Assembly (NCBI RefSeq): GCF_007751035.1
Contig: NZ_CP036433.1
Span: 2,213,001 to 2,277,000, forward strand
Source of the DNA: Lignipirellula cremea
GTDB lineage: Bacteria > Planctomycetota > Planctomycetia > Pirellulales > Pirellulaceae
Direction of reading: 5' to 3'
Length of the DNA: 64,000 nucleotides
The position numbers and the translations under genes are program-made. The notes under the pieces are model-generated. The model was not told the DNA's origin. It ran no database searches and saw only the letters and a program-made list of their open reading frames with translations. Every line of letters starts with the position of its first letter. The first letter of the stretch is position 1. Shown here piece after piece: positions 25,837 through 32,882 of this stretch.

Positions 25837-26268
25837 ATGGACGTTTCCCAACAACTCGCCAGGTACTATGATTCTCTTATCGAGCGGTGCAATCGCGATC
25901 CATCTGCACGACCGAACAATTTGCCGAAGCACGACCAGATCATTTACTATGTGATCTCGACACGTTGCGAAATGGACATGAACGGGTTCGATTCGGTATT
26001 CGATCAACTGCTCACCGAGAACGAACTTCGTCTCCTCGTCGACGCTTTGAACGAACTCGGGGCAGGCACACTCGCGGAGTCATTCAACCAAGCTCACTCA
26101 CGACTCCGCGATGCCGGGTTTTTCGGCGACGATTCGATGATGGTTTCCGACCTCGACAACGACGACTTCGGGTTTCTCGACGATATTGAAGATGACATTC
26201 GGAAAAACGATTCGCTTTGGGACCTCGACGACCGTCTCGCAGAGTTGATCCCGACAAACGCCAAATAA
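25837..26268 (+). CDS. Cassette 3 protein, DMP19/DUF4375-like
   Basis: A 143-residue acidic protein. The segment IIYYVISTRCEMDMNGFDSVFDQ, then LVDALNELGAGTLAESFNQAHSRL and a tail with DDIEDDIRKNDSLWDLDDRL, resembles DMP19-like (DUF4375) proteins. Those have an NGGF-type motif followed by helices and an acidic end. DMP19 is known as a DNA-mimic protein, but whether this one binds anything is unknown. The ATG lies 16 bases after the cassette junction, and the stop codon overlaps the attC R'' box. Confidence 0.7.
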   Translation: MDVSQQLARYYDSLIERCNRDPSARPNNLPKHDQIIYYVISTRCEMDMNGFDSVFDQLLTENELRLLVDALNELGAGTLAESFNQAHSRLRDAGFFGDDSMMVSDLDNDDFGFLDDIEDDIRKNDSLWDLDDRLAELIPTNAK

Positions 26269-26353
26269 CCATCGCATGCACGGGAGTGGCGGTGGCCAGC
26301 CGGTTATTAGATCAATGTCCACTCCCGCCACCCCGTGATGCGGGTCGTTGAGG
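26263..26353 (+). other. attC: attC of cassette 3
   Basis: The R'' box AAATAAC (26263-26269) is the exact complement of the cassette start GTTATTT at 25821. Arms CGCATGCACGGGAGTGGCGG and CCGCCACCCCGTGATGCG pair with unpaired bases on one side. It ends at GTTGAGG (26347-26353). Length 91 bases. Confidence 0.85.
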
Positions 26354-26684
26354 AGGCGTCCATGCCTACTCAACGTAGCGATTTAGCTCCTTGAGGGAGC
26401 TACGATCGTGACAAACCTGTTGGAGCACCGGTCCCAGCAGGCAGGCCCGGCGATTCGCCGTGCTAACCCGGCGCTCTGGGCAAAAACCTGGCACGCCGCA
26501 GTTCCCTTTTCCCGGACGCCCTCGGGTGTCTGGCCGTTGGCGATGCACCTTCGGCCGTACCGCACCAGCCGCAGATGCAAATGGTCCGGCACGAACGCCT
26601 CCCCAACAAGCGATTCCAACGGAAATTGTGGCGCGGTAGAATGCACAAGGAACGTCTTCTCTACAATTCCGCTCAATCGCAACG
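26348..26684 (+). repeat. Gene-less cassette 4 (337 bp; copy of cassette 2)
   Basis: This unit has the same length as cassette 2 and differs from it at only roughly ten positions, so one is a recent duplicate of the other. The inverted 5' segment found in cassette 2 is present with two changes. It separates cassettes 3 and 5. No gene is visible. Confidence 0.72.
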
Positions 26685-26690
26685 TTCCCC
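26601..26690 (+). other. attC: attC of cassette 4
   Basis: The R'' box CCCCAAC (26601-26607) is nearly complementary to the cassette start GTTGAGG. The stem arms are the same as in the attC of cassette 2, with one base change in the left arm. It ends at GTTCCCC (26684-26690). Confidence 0.78.
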
Positions 26691-26714
26691 GACCAAAAAC
26701 AGTGTGACGAAAAC

Positions 26715-27410
26715 GTGAACCCTGACGCAAATCCATATTCCCCACCAACGTCAGGATTTGAGCTCGTCCCATCATCTGAACCGCGATCGGTTTCGTCCGG
26801 CGTAATACTTCTCGCCGGCGCTGTTCTGGGAGCCGTAAGCTTCTTGGCTGCGATGGCATTGATCCCATCGAGCACTGACTCACCGACGACTCACGACTTG
26901 AGATTGGCAAACAACCTTGGGTTTATTTACCCGCCACTTCTTGGGCTGTGGGCGGGTTGGATACGTCGATCGGCGCTATGGACTATATTCGGATTCGCTG
27001 CCGGGCTCGCAATTGGTCTCGCGTACTACGCTCTTTGCGGCACGAACTTTCTTGCTGTGATGGTTGGCTTTCCTTGCATACTCGGCGGCGCGACGAGCGT
27101 TCTCTTGGGCACGAAACACGATTCCTGGCTTTCTGGCATCCCACAGCGACTAATTCGTGGTCTCGTCGCGGGATTCGTCCTTGGATTTACGTACATGTTG
27201 ACCCTCAACATCACCTTCCCGTTCACGTCGCCGGGCTTTCCATATAGCAACTCGGTTTCCAATCATTCGTCTGGGATGTGGATAGCGGGTACGATTGCAT
27301 TGACGCTATCCAGTGCTTTGTATTTGTGGGTGTTTCACTGGTCTGCCGGCCTCAACGATCATCTGCGAAGCGAAGGCGGCGAACCATCCGATGCAACCGA
27401 GTCGCGGTAG
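26715..27410 (+). CDS. Cassette 5 membrane protein, unknown
   Basis: A 231-residue protein with a GTG start. It opens MNPDANPYSPPTSG, a NPYxPP-type N-terminus seen in many planctomycete membrane proteins. At least five hydrophobic spans follow (VILLAGAVLGAVSFLAAMAL, YPPLLGLWAGWI, LWTIFGFAAGLAIGLAYYAL and others). Function unknown. Its 3' end overlaps the attC left arm, so the attC encodes the last dozen residues. Confidence 0.72.
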   Translation: MNPDANPYSPPTSGFELVPSSEPRSVSSGVILLAGAVLGAVSFLAAMALIPSSTDSPTTHDLRLANNLGFIYPPLLGLWAGWIRRSALWTIFGFAAGLAIGLAYYALCGTNFLAVMVGFPCILGGATSVLLGTKHDSWLSGIPQRLIRGLVAGFVLGFTYMLTLNITFPFTSPGFPYSNSVSNHSSGMWIAGTIALTLSSALYLWVFHWSAGLNDHLRSEGGEPSDATESR

Positions 27411-27468
27411 CCGGGCGTTTTGAAATGGAAGATCAACCGCCGCGACCGGCTGATCGGTAACGTTAGGC
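27378..27468 (+). other. attC: attC of cassette 5
   Basis: The R'' box GGCGAAC (27378-27384) matches the complement of the cassette start GTTCCCC with one mismatch. Arms CCGATGCAACCGAGTCGCGG and CCGCGACCGGCTGATCGG pair with extra bases on the left arm. It ends at GTTAGGC (27462-27468). Length 91 bases, overlapping the end of the coding sequence. Confidence 0.75.
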
Positions 27469-27484
27469 CGCAGAAAATAATTCG

Positions 27485-27781
27485 ATGCCTCATTACGAAA
27501 GGCCAAAGTGGAGATCGACGCGATTGCCGCTCCGGATAATCGAGAGAGTCTATGGCGCTGACAACTCTGACAATGCCGGAGACGACATCGTCCACGCGCT
27601 CTCGCAAATATCCGATTACAAGGGCCAGTATCGCTACCGCTTCGATCGTGATTGTGCGCATTCTAATCCTTACTTCCATGTGATGGTCTTTGAGATCGAG
27701 GGCATCTCCGACGACGCCTACGGTCGGTTCAGCGATCGACTCGTCGAGCTCGGAATCGTCGAAGTGAATACACAAGCCTAA
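27485..27781 (+). CDS. Cassette 6 protein, unknown
   Basis: A 98-residue protein starting 23 bases after the junction (MPHYERPKWRSTRLPLRIIE). Predicted alpha/beta with a strand-rich middle (YRYRFDRDCAHSNPYFHVMV) and an acidic C-terminal helix. No family recognised. The stop codon TAA is embedded in the attC R'' box GCCTAAC, an economical arrangement common in cassettes. Confidence 0.65.
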   Translation: MPHYERPKWRSTRLPLRIIERVYGADNSDNAGDDIVHALSQISDYKGQYRYRFDRDCAHSNPYFHVMVFEIEGISDDAYGRFSDRLVELGIVEVNTQA

Positions 27782-27896
27782 CAACGCGATCCAGTCGACC
27801 GGCACTCGAAATCGAGTTAGCTCGTCAGCTTCGAGCGCGGTAGACTCACGTCAAGCCCGGTCGCTTCGAGCGGGCGGCTGATCGCAGCCGTTGAGG
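27776..27896 (+). other. attC: attC of cassette 6
   Basis: The R'' box GCCTAAC (27776-27782) is the exact complement of the cassette start GTTAGGC at 27462. Arms GCGATCCAGTCGACCGG and CGGGCGGCTGATCGC pair with extrahelical bases. It ends at GTTGAGG (27890-27896). Length 121 bases. Confidence 0.83.
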
Positions 27897-28113
27897 AGGC
27901 ATCCAGGCGTGTCGGGCGGTCCGGCATGTCTCAGTTTCCCTCTCGGACGCCTACCGGCCGCCGACAGTTGACAGGCGCCCTTCGGTCGAACCGTACCAGT
28001 CGCAGGTGCAAATGGTCCGGCATGAACGCCTCCTCAACCAGTGATTGGAACGGAAGTCGCAACGCGGTACAAACGAATGGAATGTTTTTCTGCGACCCCG
28101 CTCAATCGCAACG
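27891..28113 (+). repeat. Gene-less cassette 7, short divergent relative of cassettes 2 and 4
   Basis: A 223-base unit starting TTGAGGAGGC, like cassettes 2 and 4. It shares their attC and the preceding segment (CGCAGGTGCAAATGGTCCGG) but has a different, shorter interior. No gene is visible. It shows that this gene-less cassette family has diverged for some time as well as duplicating recently. Confidence 0.7.
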
Positions 28114-28119
28114 TTATCC
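28032..28119 (+). other. attC: attC of cassette 7
   Basis: The R'' box CCTCAAC (28032-28038) is the exact complement of the cassette start GTTGAGG at 27890. The arms differ in sequence from those of cassettes 2 and 4 but keep pairing (GTGATTGGAACGG...GTCGCA with TGCGAC...CGCTCAATCGC). It ends at GTTATCC (28113-28119). Confidence 0.82.
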
Positions 28120-28127
28120 GGCTCACG

Positions 28128-28730
28128 ATGAACGAGTTTCAACTGATTTCTGACTCTTTCGGTACTGGTGAGCACGGCAACCATCTTGCCGACCTCGAGC
28201 AGCGTCTTCATGTGGTCGTCGAGTGCTTTCTCTTCGCGACGCCACTCAGCACGGCGGATGTCGAGGCTGTCCACGAACAGCTCGCCCGGCAGGGTATGGA
28301 TGAGCGTTTCAAGCGAAACGAGGAGTACTTCGCAAACCTGAAGCGAAATGTGGTTGCAGATCCTGATCGCTTCATGAATACGGTCGATCCAGACAAACTC
28401 GGTCCATCTGATCGGTTCTACATCAAATATGAAATCGACAACGCGACATCATCACTTGTTGATATGGATGAATTCGTCCGCGAGTACACATACGCTTTTA
28501 CCGATCCGCCGTATGGCATTCGCTGTTCGTGCGATGATGAAAAGCGGGCGATTTGTTCGCAATCGATGACGCGATTGTTCGGCGATCTGTCCGACTTTAC
28601 AATACGTAAATGGTCGACAGACTGGTCAAACTACTTTGATGCCGGCAATGAATGGTGGGGCGCGTTCCTCTGGACACTGGTGTCTGACGACGGTCGTGGC
28701 TGGTGGATCGGAGCGTCCACAACAGACTAA
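28128..28730 (+). CDS. Cassette 8 protein, unknown
   Basis: A 200-residue protein beginning MNEFQLISDSFGTG, 14 bases after the last junction. It is acidic and helical in its first half (ADLEQRLHVVVECFLF, ADVEAVHEQLARQ) with Trp-rich segments near the end (RKWSTDWSNYF, NEWWGAFLW, GRGWWIG). There is no membrane span or signal peptide. No family recognised. Its attC seems to have been hit by an intron just past the stop codon. Confidence 0.68.
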   Translation: MNEFQLISDSFGTGEHGNHLADLEQRLHVVVECFLFATPLSTADVEAVHEQLARQGMDERFKRNEEYFANLKRNVVADPDRFMNTVDPDKLGPSDRFYIKYEIDNATSSLVDMDEFVREYTYAFTDPPYGIRCSCDDEKRAICSQSMTRLFGDLSDFTIRKWSTDWSNYFDAGNEWWGAFLWTLVSDDGRGWWIGASTTD

Positions 28731-28740
28731 ACGGCGGCTA

Positions 28741-28812
28741 ATCGGGTAGCCGGACGGGTTTCCCCGTCCGGCCCCCACACCACCGTACGTGAGGGTCCGC
28801 ATACGGCGGTTC
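28741..28812 (-). mobile_element. Group IIC intron 3' end remnant (domains V-VI)
   Basis: On the minus strand a domain V-like hairpin (outer pairing GAACCGCCGTA with TACGGTGGT, 28780-28812) is followed by a domain VI-like hairpin with a 9-bp stem (CCGGACGGG with CCCGTCCGG, 28750-28771). The terminal CTACCCGAT ends at 28741. This matches the 3' end of bacterial class C introns. On the plus strand GGCTAA abuts the intron end, resembling the R'' box of attC 8 (GGATAAC expected). IIC-attC introns insert there in antisense. No reverse transcriptase is left, so the copy is 5' truncated. Confidence 0.6.
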
Positions 28813-29166
28813 AACGAAGGAGTTCAGTCCGGGCCGCGTGTAGCGTCCGAGAGACAGGTTCGGTGCTGGCGGCATCGACCACTGCTTCCATTAGCAACTC
28901 ACGGATTTTAGATTTATCGTTCCGGCTCGGTGATCTTTTCCGTTCCGAATCCGCTCGGCTCGTAGCCGAACTCGCCAGAGTTTGGACGCGGTTCCAGAAA
29001 GCTTCGTCCAAAGTCGGGCGACTTCCGCGACATGCTGGTGTCGCTCCCGCTCAGGGGCGACTTCCGCTTGCTGCTTGACCCGTCGCCGGGCGCAGGGCAT
29101 AGTAGGCGGTTCGATTTGCGGCCTGCTTCACGGGCCGGCCTTCCTTTGCTCCAGGGGACATTCGCC
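28813..29166. other. Intergenic region with palindromic repeat
   Basis: 354 bases between the intron remnant and the PVC dehydrogenase gene. Apart from the palindrome at 28961-29024 and the presumed promoter of the next gene, I see nothing. The AT-rich part near 28905-28920 is a plausible promoter location. Confidence 0.4.
28961..29024. repeat. Imperfect palindromic repeat, copy 2
   Basis: AACTCGCCAGAGTTTGGAC (from 28969) is an imperfect inverted complement of GTCCAAAGTCGGGCGACTT (ending near 29023), with a loop of about 17 bases. Its left arm matches the arm of the palindrome at 4423-4498 (TAGCCGAASTCGCCAGASTT). Confidence 0.55.
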
Positions 29167-31038
29167 GTGGTCCGTTCTGCTTTACTGCTGCTCTTGCTGT
29201 CCGTCTTCCTGCCGCCGGCGTCGTCGCTTCGGGCAGACGAGTTCGCCCTGCCGCCCGGCGTCGAAAACACTCAGCGACCGGAAGATCAGCCGCTGTCGCC
29301 GCAGGCTGCGCTCAAACGGATGCAGGCGCCCGACGGTTTCCAGGTCACGCTGTTCGCCGGCGAACCCGCCATCCGCCAACCGATCGCCCTGCAGGTCGAC
29401 GACCGCGGCCGGCTCTGGGTGGCCGAGTTTTACGGCTATCGCACCTGGGCCGCGACCGGCAAGGATCGCATTCTGATCTTCGAGGACACCGACAACGACG
29501 GCCAGTACGACACCCGTAAGGTGTTCTGGGACGAAGGCAATTACCTGTCCGGTTTCCAGCTGGGCTTCGGCGGCGTGTACGTGTGCTGCGCTCCGCACCT
29601 GCTCTTCATTCCCGACAAAAACGGCGACGACCAGCCCGACGGCCCGCCCCAGGTGGTCCTTGATGGCTGGTCGACCAAAGGGGTCCACAACGTGGTCAAC
29701 GGTCTGGCCTGGGGGCCCGACGGCTGGCTCTACGGCTGCAACGGCATCACCGCCCCTTCCCTTGTCGGCAAGCCGGGCGCCAGCGATGCCGACCGGGTGG
29801 AGATGAACTGCGGGGTCTGGCGGTATCATCCGACGAAAGAGATCTTCGAAGTCGTCGCCCATGGCACGACCAATCCCTGGGGCCTCGACTGGAACGACTA
29901 CGGCCAGGCGTTCTTCGCCAACTGCGTGATCGAGCACTTGTGGCACCTGATTCCTGGCGCCCATTACAAACGGATGTTCGGCCAGGACGTCAATCCGTAT
30001 TCCTACGCCCTGATTGAATCCTGCTCCGACCATCTGCACTGGGCCGGCGACGACTGGACCAAAGCCCGCGGCGGCAAAGGGGAACACGATCAGCTGGGCG
30101 GCGGCCACGCCCACAGCGGCACCATGGTTTACCTGGGCGACAACTGGCCCGACGAGTATCGCAACTCGGTGATGACGTGCAACATCCACGGCAACCGCGT
30201 GAACCGCGACCTGCTGGAGCGGCGGGGAGGCGGTTATGTGGCGAAGCACGGCCCGGACTTTCTGCTGGCCCATGATGAATGGTTCCGCGGCGTGACGCTG
30301 CAGTACGGTCCCGACGGCGGCGTGTTCGTCACCGACTGGACCGACCTGGGCGAGTGCCATGACAAGGACGGCGTGCATCGCGATAGCGGCCGCGTCTATA
30401 AAATCGTCTATGGCGAAGCGCCTGCCGCCAAAACCTTCGACGTCAGCCGCATGACCGACGCGGAGCTCGTCGGCCTGCAGTCGCACAAGAACGCCTGGTG
30501 GTCGAACCATGCCCGCCGGGTGCTGCAGGAACGGGCCGCCGCGGGGAAGCTCGCCTCCGACACGGCGCCATCGCTGCTCGCCCTGCTGAAAGAACAGCAA
30601 CGCCCGCTGAAGAAGTTGCGCATCTTATGGACGCTGCACGCCATTGGCTCCCTGCCGGAAGCGGAGCTGCTGGCGCTGCTGAACGACGACAACGAACACG
30701 TTCGCGGCTGGGCCGTGCAACTGCTGGTCGAAGACCGGCAGCCGAGCGCCGCGGCGGTGACCGCCTTTACGCAGATGGCGGCGGAAGAATCGTCGGCGCT
30801 GGTGCGGCTGGCGCTGGCCTCGGCACTGCAGCGCATGCCGCTGGCCGATCGCTGGCCGATTGGCATGAAACTGGCAGGCCGGGCGGAAGACGCCGAGGAC
30901 CATGACCTGCCGCTGATGATCTGGTACGGCATGGAGCCGGCCGTCGCCGCCGATCGCCAGCAGGCAATCCAGCTCGCCGCGACCACCAAGGTCCCCCTGC
31001 TCCGCCGCCACATCGCCCGCCGTCTGGCGGAAAAGTAA
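29167..31038 (+). CDS. PVC-type membrane-bound dehydrogenase (TIGR02604-like)
   Basis: A 623-residue exported protein. The GTG at 29167 has AGGGGA about 10 bases upstream and starts a signal peptide (VRSALLLLLLSVFLPPASS). The mature part is a sorbosone/glucose-dehydrogenase-like propeller with the family motifs GFQVTLFAGEPAIRQPIALQ, GRLWVAEFYGY, NGLAWGPDGWLYGC and TNPWGLDWNDYGQ. A HEAT-like helical tail follows. Most relatives go on into a haem-binding CXXCH domain; here that domain is encoded by the next gene. Likely an electron-transferring sugar or alcohol dehydrogenase, substrate unknown. Confidence 0.9.
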   Translation: MVRSALLLLLLSVFLPPASSLRADEFALPPGVENTQRPEDQPLSPQAALKRMQAPDGFQVTLFAGEPAIRQPIALQVDDRGRLWVAEFYGYRTWAATGKDRILIFEDTDNDGQYDTRKVFWDEGNYLSGFQLGFGGVYVCCAPHLLFIPDKNGDDQPDGPPQVVLDGWSTKGVHNVVNGLAWGPDGWLYGCNGITAPSLVGKPGASDADRVEMNCGVWRYHPTKEIFEVVAHGTTNPWGLDWNDYGQAFFANCVIEHLWHLIPGAHYKRMFGQDVNPYSYALIESCSDHLHWAGDDWTKARGGKGEHDQLGGGHAHSGTMVYLGDNWPDEYRNSVMTCNIHGNRVNRDLLERRGGGYVAKHGPDFLLAHDEWFRGVTLQYGPDGGVFVTDWTDLGECHDKDGVHRDSGRVYKIVYGEAPAAKTFDVSRMTDAELVGLQSHKNAWWSNHARRVLQERAAAGKLASDTAPSLLALLKEQQRPLKKLRILWTLHAIGSLPEAELLALLNDDNEHVRGWAVQLLVEDRQPSAAAVTAFTQMAAEESSALVRLALASALQRMPLADRWPIGMKLAGRAEDAEDHDLPLMIWYGMEPAVAADRQQAIQLAATTKVPLLRRHIARRLAEK

Positions 31039-31062
31039 GCTCACCGTCATCACCCTCCCCCA

Positions 31063-31080
31063 TAGTGGCCAGGTCCACTA
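31063..31080. terminator. Weak hairpin after the dehydrogenase gene
   Basis: TAGTGG (31063-31068) and CCACTA (31075-31080) form a 6-bp stem with a 6-base loop. There is no T tract. The core GGCCAGGTCCACT is shared with the hairpin at 2117-2141. Confidence 0.25.
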
Positions 31081-31269
31081 CCAGGCGAGCAAGCGGAGCC
31101 GACGTGAAACGGCTTCCGCCTGCATGGCCTGGCGGGCCGCCCGCATGCTAGAATGGCAGTTGCGCCGAGCGTCAGTCCCTGTCGCCGCAGAGGATCTTGG
31201 CCGGCGTCGGCAATCCATTCTCCTTCCGTACCTCCTTCCCGCCTGGGCCGCGTGCCTGGTGAAATCGCC

Positions 31270-32520
31270 ATGAAACGTGTTTCTCCCTGCCTCAAGTCAA
31301 CCGTCTGCTGGGTTCTGTTTCTGCTTCTGTTCACGGCGCCTGCCGTGCGGGCGGAGGAAGATTCCGGCCTGGATTCCCTGGTGGAACTGCTGGCCGTGAT
31401 CGAGGATCCCTCGTTCCAGCTGGACCTGCTCAAAGGGATGCACGACGCCTTGGAAGGCCGGCTGAATGTGCCGCCGCCTAAAGGCTGGTCGGACGCTTAT
31501 GGCAGTCTCTCCAAAAGCCCCAATAACGACGTACGTGTGCAGGCCCGTGAACTGGCCCTGATTTTCGGCGACAAAGTCGCCCGGGGCGAGCTGACCGCTG
31601 TGATCGCCGACCCCAAGCGTACGGCAGAGGAAAGGGCGGCCGCCATCAAGGTGCTGGTGCAGACCAAAACGCCCGACCTGGAGCCGCTGCTGTTTACGCT
31701 GCTGGACCAGCCCGCCGTCTGTGGGCCTGCTTTACGCGCCCTGGGCGCCAGCAGCCATGCCGATACGCCGGCCCAGATTCTGAAACGCTATTCGAAGTTT
31801 TCCGTCGAAGAAAAACGGGACGCCATGACGACCCTGTGCAGCCGGCCGGTCTACGCCCGTCAGCTGCTCGACGCCCTGGAAGCGAACCAGATTCCGCCGG
31901 TCGATGTTTCGGCCTTCCATGTGCGGCAACTGCAGAGCCTGGGCGACGCCGAACTCGACGCCCGCGTGGCCAAAACGTGGGGCGTGTCGCGTCCCACCTC
32001 GGCCGAGATCGCCCAGCAGATCGCGCGACTAAAGAAGCAGTACAACGCGGACCGGATCGCCGCCGCCGACTTGCCGCAGGGACGCTTGCTGTTCACCCAA
32101 ACGTGCGCCGCCTGTCATACGCTGTACGGCGAAGGGGGCAAGATCGGGCCCGATATCACGGGCTCCAACCGGAACAACCTCGACTACCTGTTTGAGAACA
32201 TCCTGGACCCCAGCGCGGCCGTGGCCAAAGCCTACCAGGTAACGTCGATTATTACCGACGACGGGCGGGTCATCTCCGGCATCATCGGCCGCACCAACGG
32301 CGGGGTGCTTGAAGTGCAAACCGTCAATGAGAAGCTGCTGCTGGACCAGGACAGCATCGAAGAAATGCGGCCTTCGGCCAAGTCGATGATGCCCGACGGC
32401 CTGGTCGAAAAACTCACGCCCGAAGACCTGCTTAACCTGGTGGCCTACCTGTCGGCGATGAAGCAGGTCGCATTGCCGCCCGGCGCCGAATTGCCGCCGG
32501 CCGCTGGCGTGGCGCCGTAG
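31270..32520 (+). CDS. Exported haem-binding c-type cytochrome domain protein
   Basis: A 416-residue protein with a signal peptide (LKSTVCWVLFLLLFTAPAVRA), a HEAT-like helical middle and a C-terminal PVC haem-binding domain. That domain has CAACH (residues in QTCAACHTLYGEGGKIGPD) and the typical continuation NLDYLFENILDPSAAVAKAY, TDDGRVISGI and LTPEDLLNLVAYLS. The ATG at 31270 was chosen for the signal peptide. It probably accepts electrons from the dehydrogenase upstream; together the two genes make what is usually one long fused protein. Confidence 0.9.
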   Translation: MKRVSPCLKSTVCWVLFLLLFTAPAVRAEEDSGLDSLVELLAVIEDPSFQLDLLKGMHDALEGRLNVPPPKGWSDAYGSLSKSPNNDVRVQARELALIFGDKVARGELTAVIADPKRTAEERAAAIKVLVQTKTPDLEPLLFTLLDQPAVCGPALRALGASSHADTPAQILKRYSKFSVEEKRDAMTTLCSRPVYARQLLDALEANQIPPVDVSAFHVRQLQSLGDAELDARVAKTWGVSRPTSAEIAQQIARLKKQYNADRIAAADLPQGRLLFTQTCAACHTLYGEGGKIGPDITGSNRNNLDYLFENILDPSAAVAKAYQVTSIITDDGRVISGIIGRTNGGVLEVQTVNEKLLLDQDSIEEMRPSAKSMMPDGLVEKLTPEDLLNLVAYLSAMKQVALPPGAELPPAAGVAP

Positions 32521-32562
32521 TCGCCCAAAGCGGCCGCATTATTTTCAAACAGGAGGTTGGCA

Positions 32563-32877
32563 ATGGTGCTGCTTGAATTCAGCATGTTCCCGCTTGGCAA
32601 AGGCGAAAGCGTCAGCCCCTATGTGGCCCGCTGTCTCAAGATCATCGACGACAGCGGACTGGACTATCGGCTGCACGCCATGGGCACCGTGATCGAAGGG
32701 GAAATCGCCCAGGTGCTGGCCGTCCTTCAGCAATGTCTGGAAGAACTGGCGACTGATTGCGATCGCATCGCCTGCTCGGCCAAACTCGACTACCGCAAAG
32801 GCGCCTCGGGCTCTCTGTCCGGCAAGGTCGCCCGCGTGGAACAGCAACTGGGTCGCTCACTCAAGAAGGGCGTTTAA
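32563..32877 (+). CDS. Thiamine-binding protein, MTH1187/YkoF-like
   Basis: A 104-residue protein of the thiamine_BP (DUF77, MTH1187) family: [20 protein letters not shown], then [20 protein letters not shown], and [22 protein letters not shown]. Members are small tetrameric ferredoxin-like-fold proteins that bind thiamine or related ligands in the cytoplasm. A strong AGGAGG lies 6 bases before the ATG at 32563. It is followed by lhgO after 5 bases, suggesting cotranscription. Confidence 0.88.
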   Translation: MVLLEFSMFPLGKGESVSPYVARCLKIIDDSGLDYRLHAMGTVIEGEIAQVLAVLQQCLEELATDCDRIACSAKLDYRKGASGSLSGKVARVEQQLGRSLKKGV

Positions 32878-32882
32878 CGGAT

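Larger units (their letters stand above)
24592..28812 (+). mobile_element. Inverted sedentary integron remnant with eight cassettes
   Basis: This block holds an intI fragment, an attI-like site, eight consecutive cassettes and a group IIC intron remnant. Junctions (the G of each G|TT core) are at 25007, 25484, 25821, 26347, 26684, 27462, 27890 and 28113. At nearly every cassette the 5' bases after GTT are complementary to an RYYYAAC-like box at the start of its own attC. This is expected only if each unit once circularised. The ORFs all read plus and have lower GC and different codon use from the flanking genes. Confidence 0.85.

Noticed and set aside
25367-26910. Minus-strand frames through gene-less cassettes 2 and 4
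   Set aside because: The two near-identical cassettes differ mostly at residue-changing positions, one copy gains a stop where the other reads on, and the frames run across cassette borders. They are not convincing genes.
25485-28113. CRISPR array or simple MITE family
   Set aside because: The repeats are 220-340 bp, only three copies, not evenly spaced, and their ends coincide with G|TT integron core sites, so cassettes explain them better.
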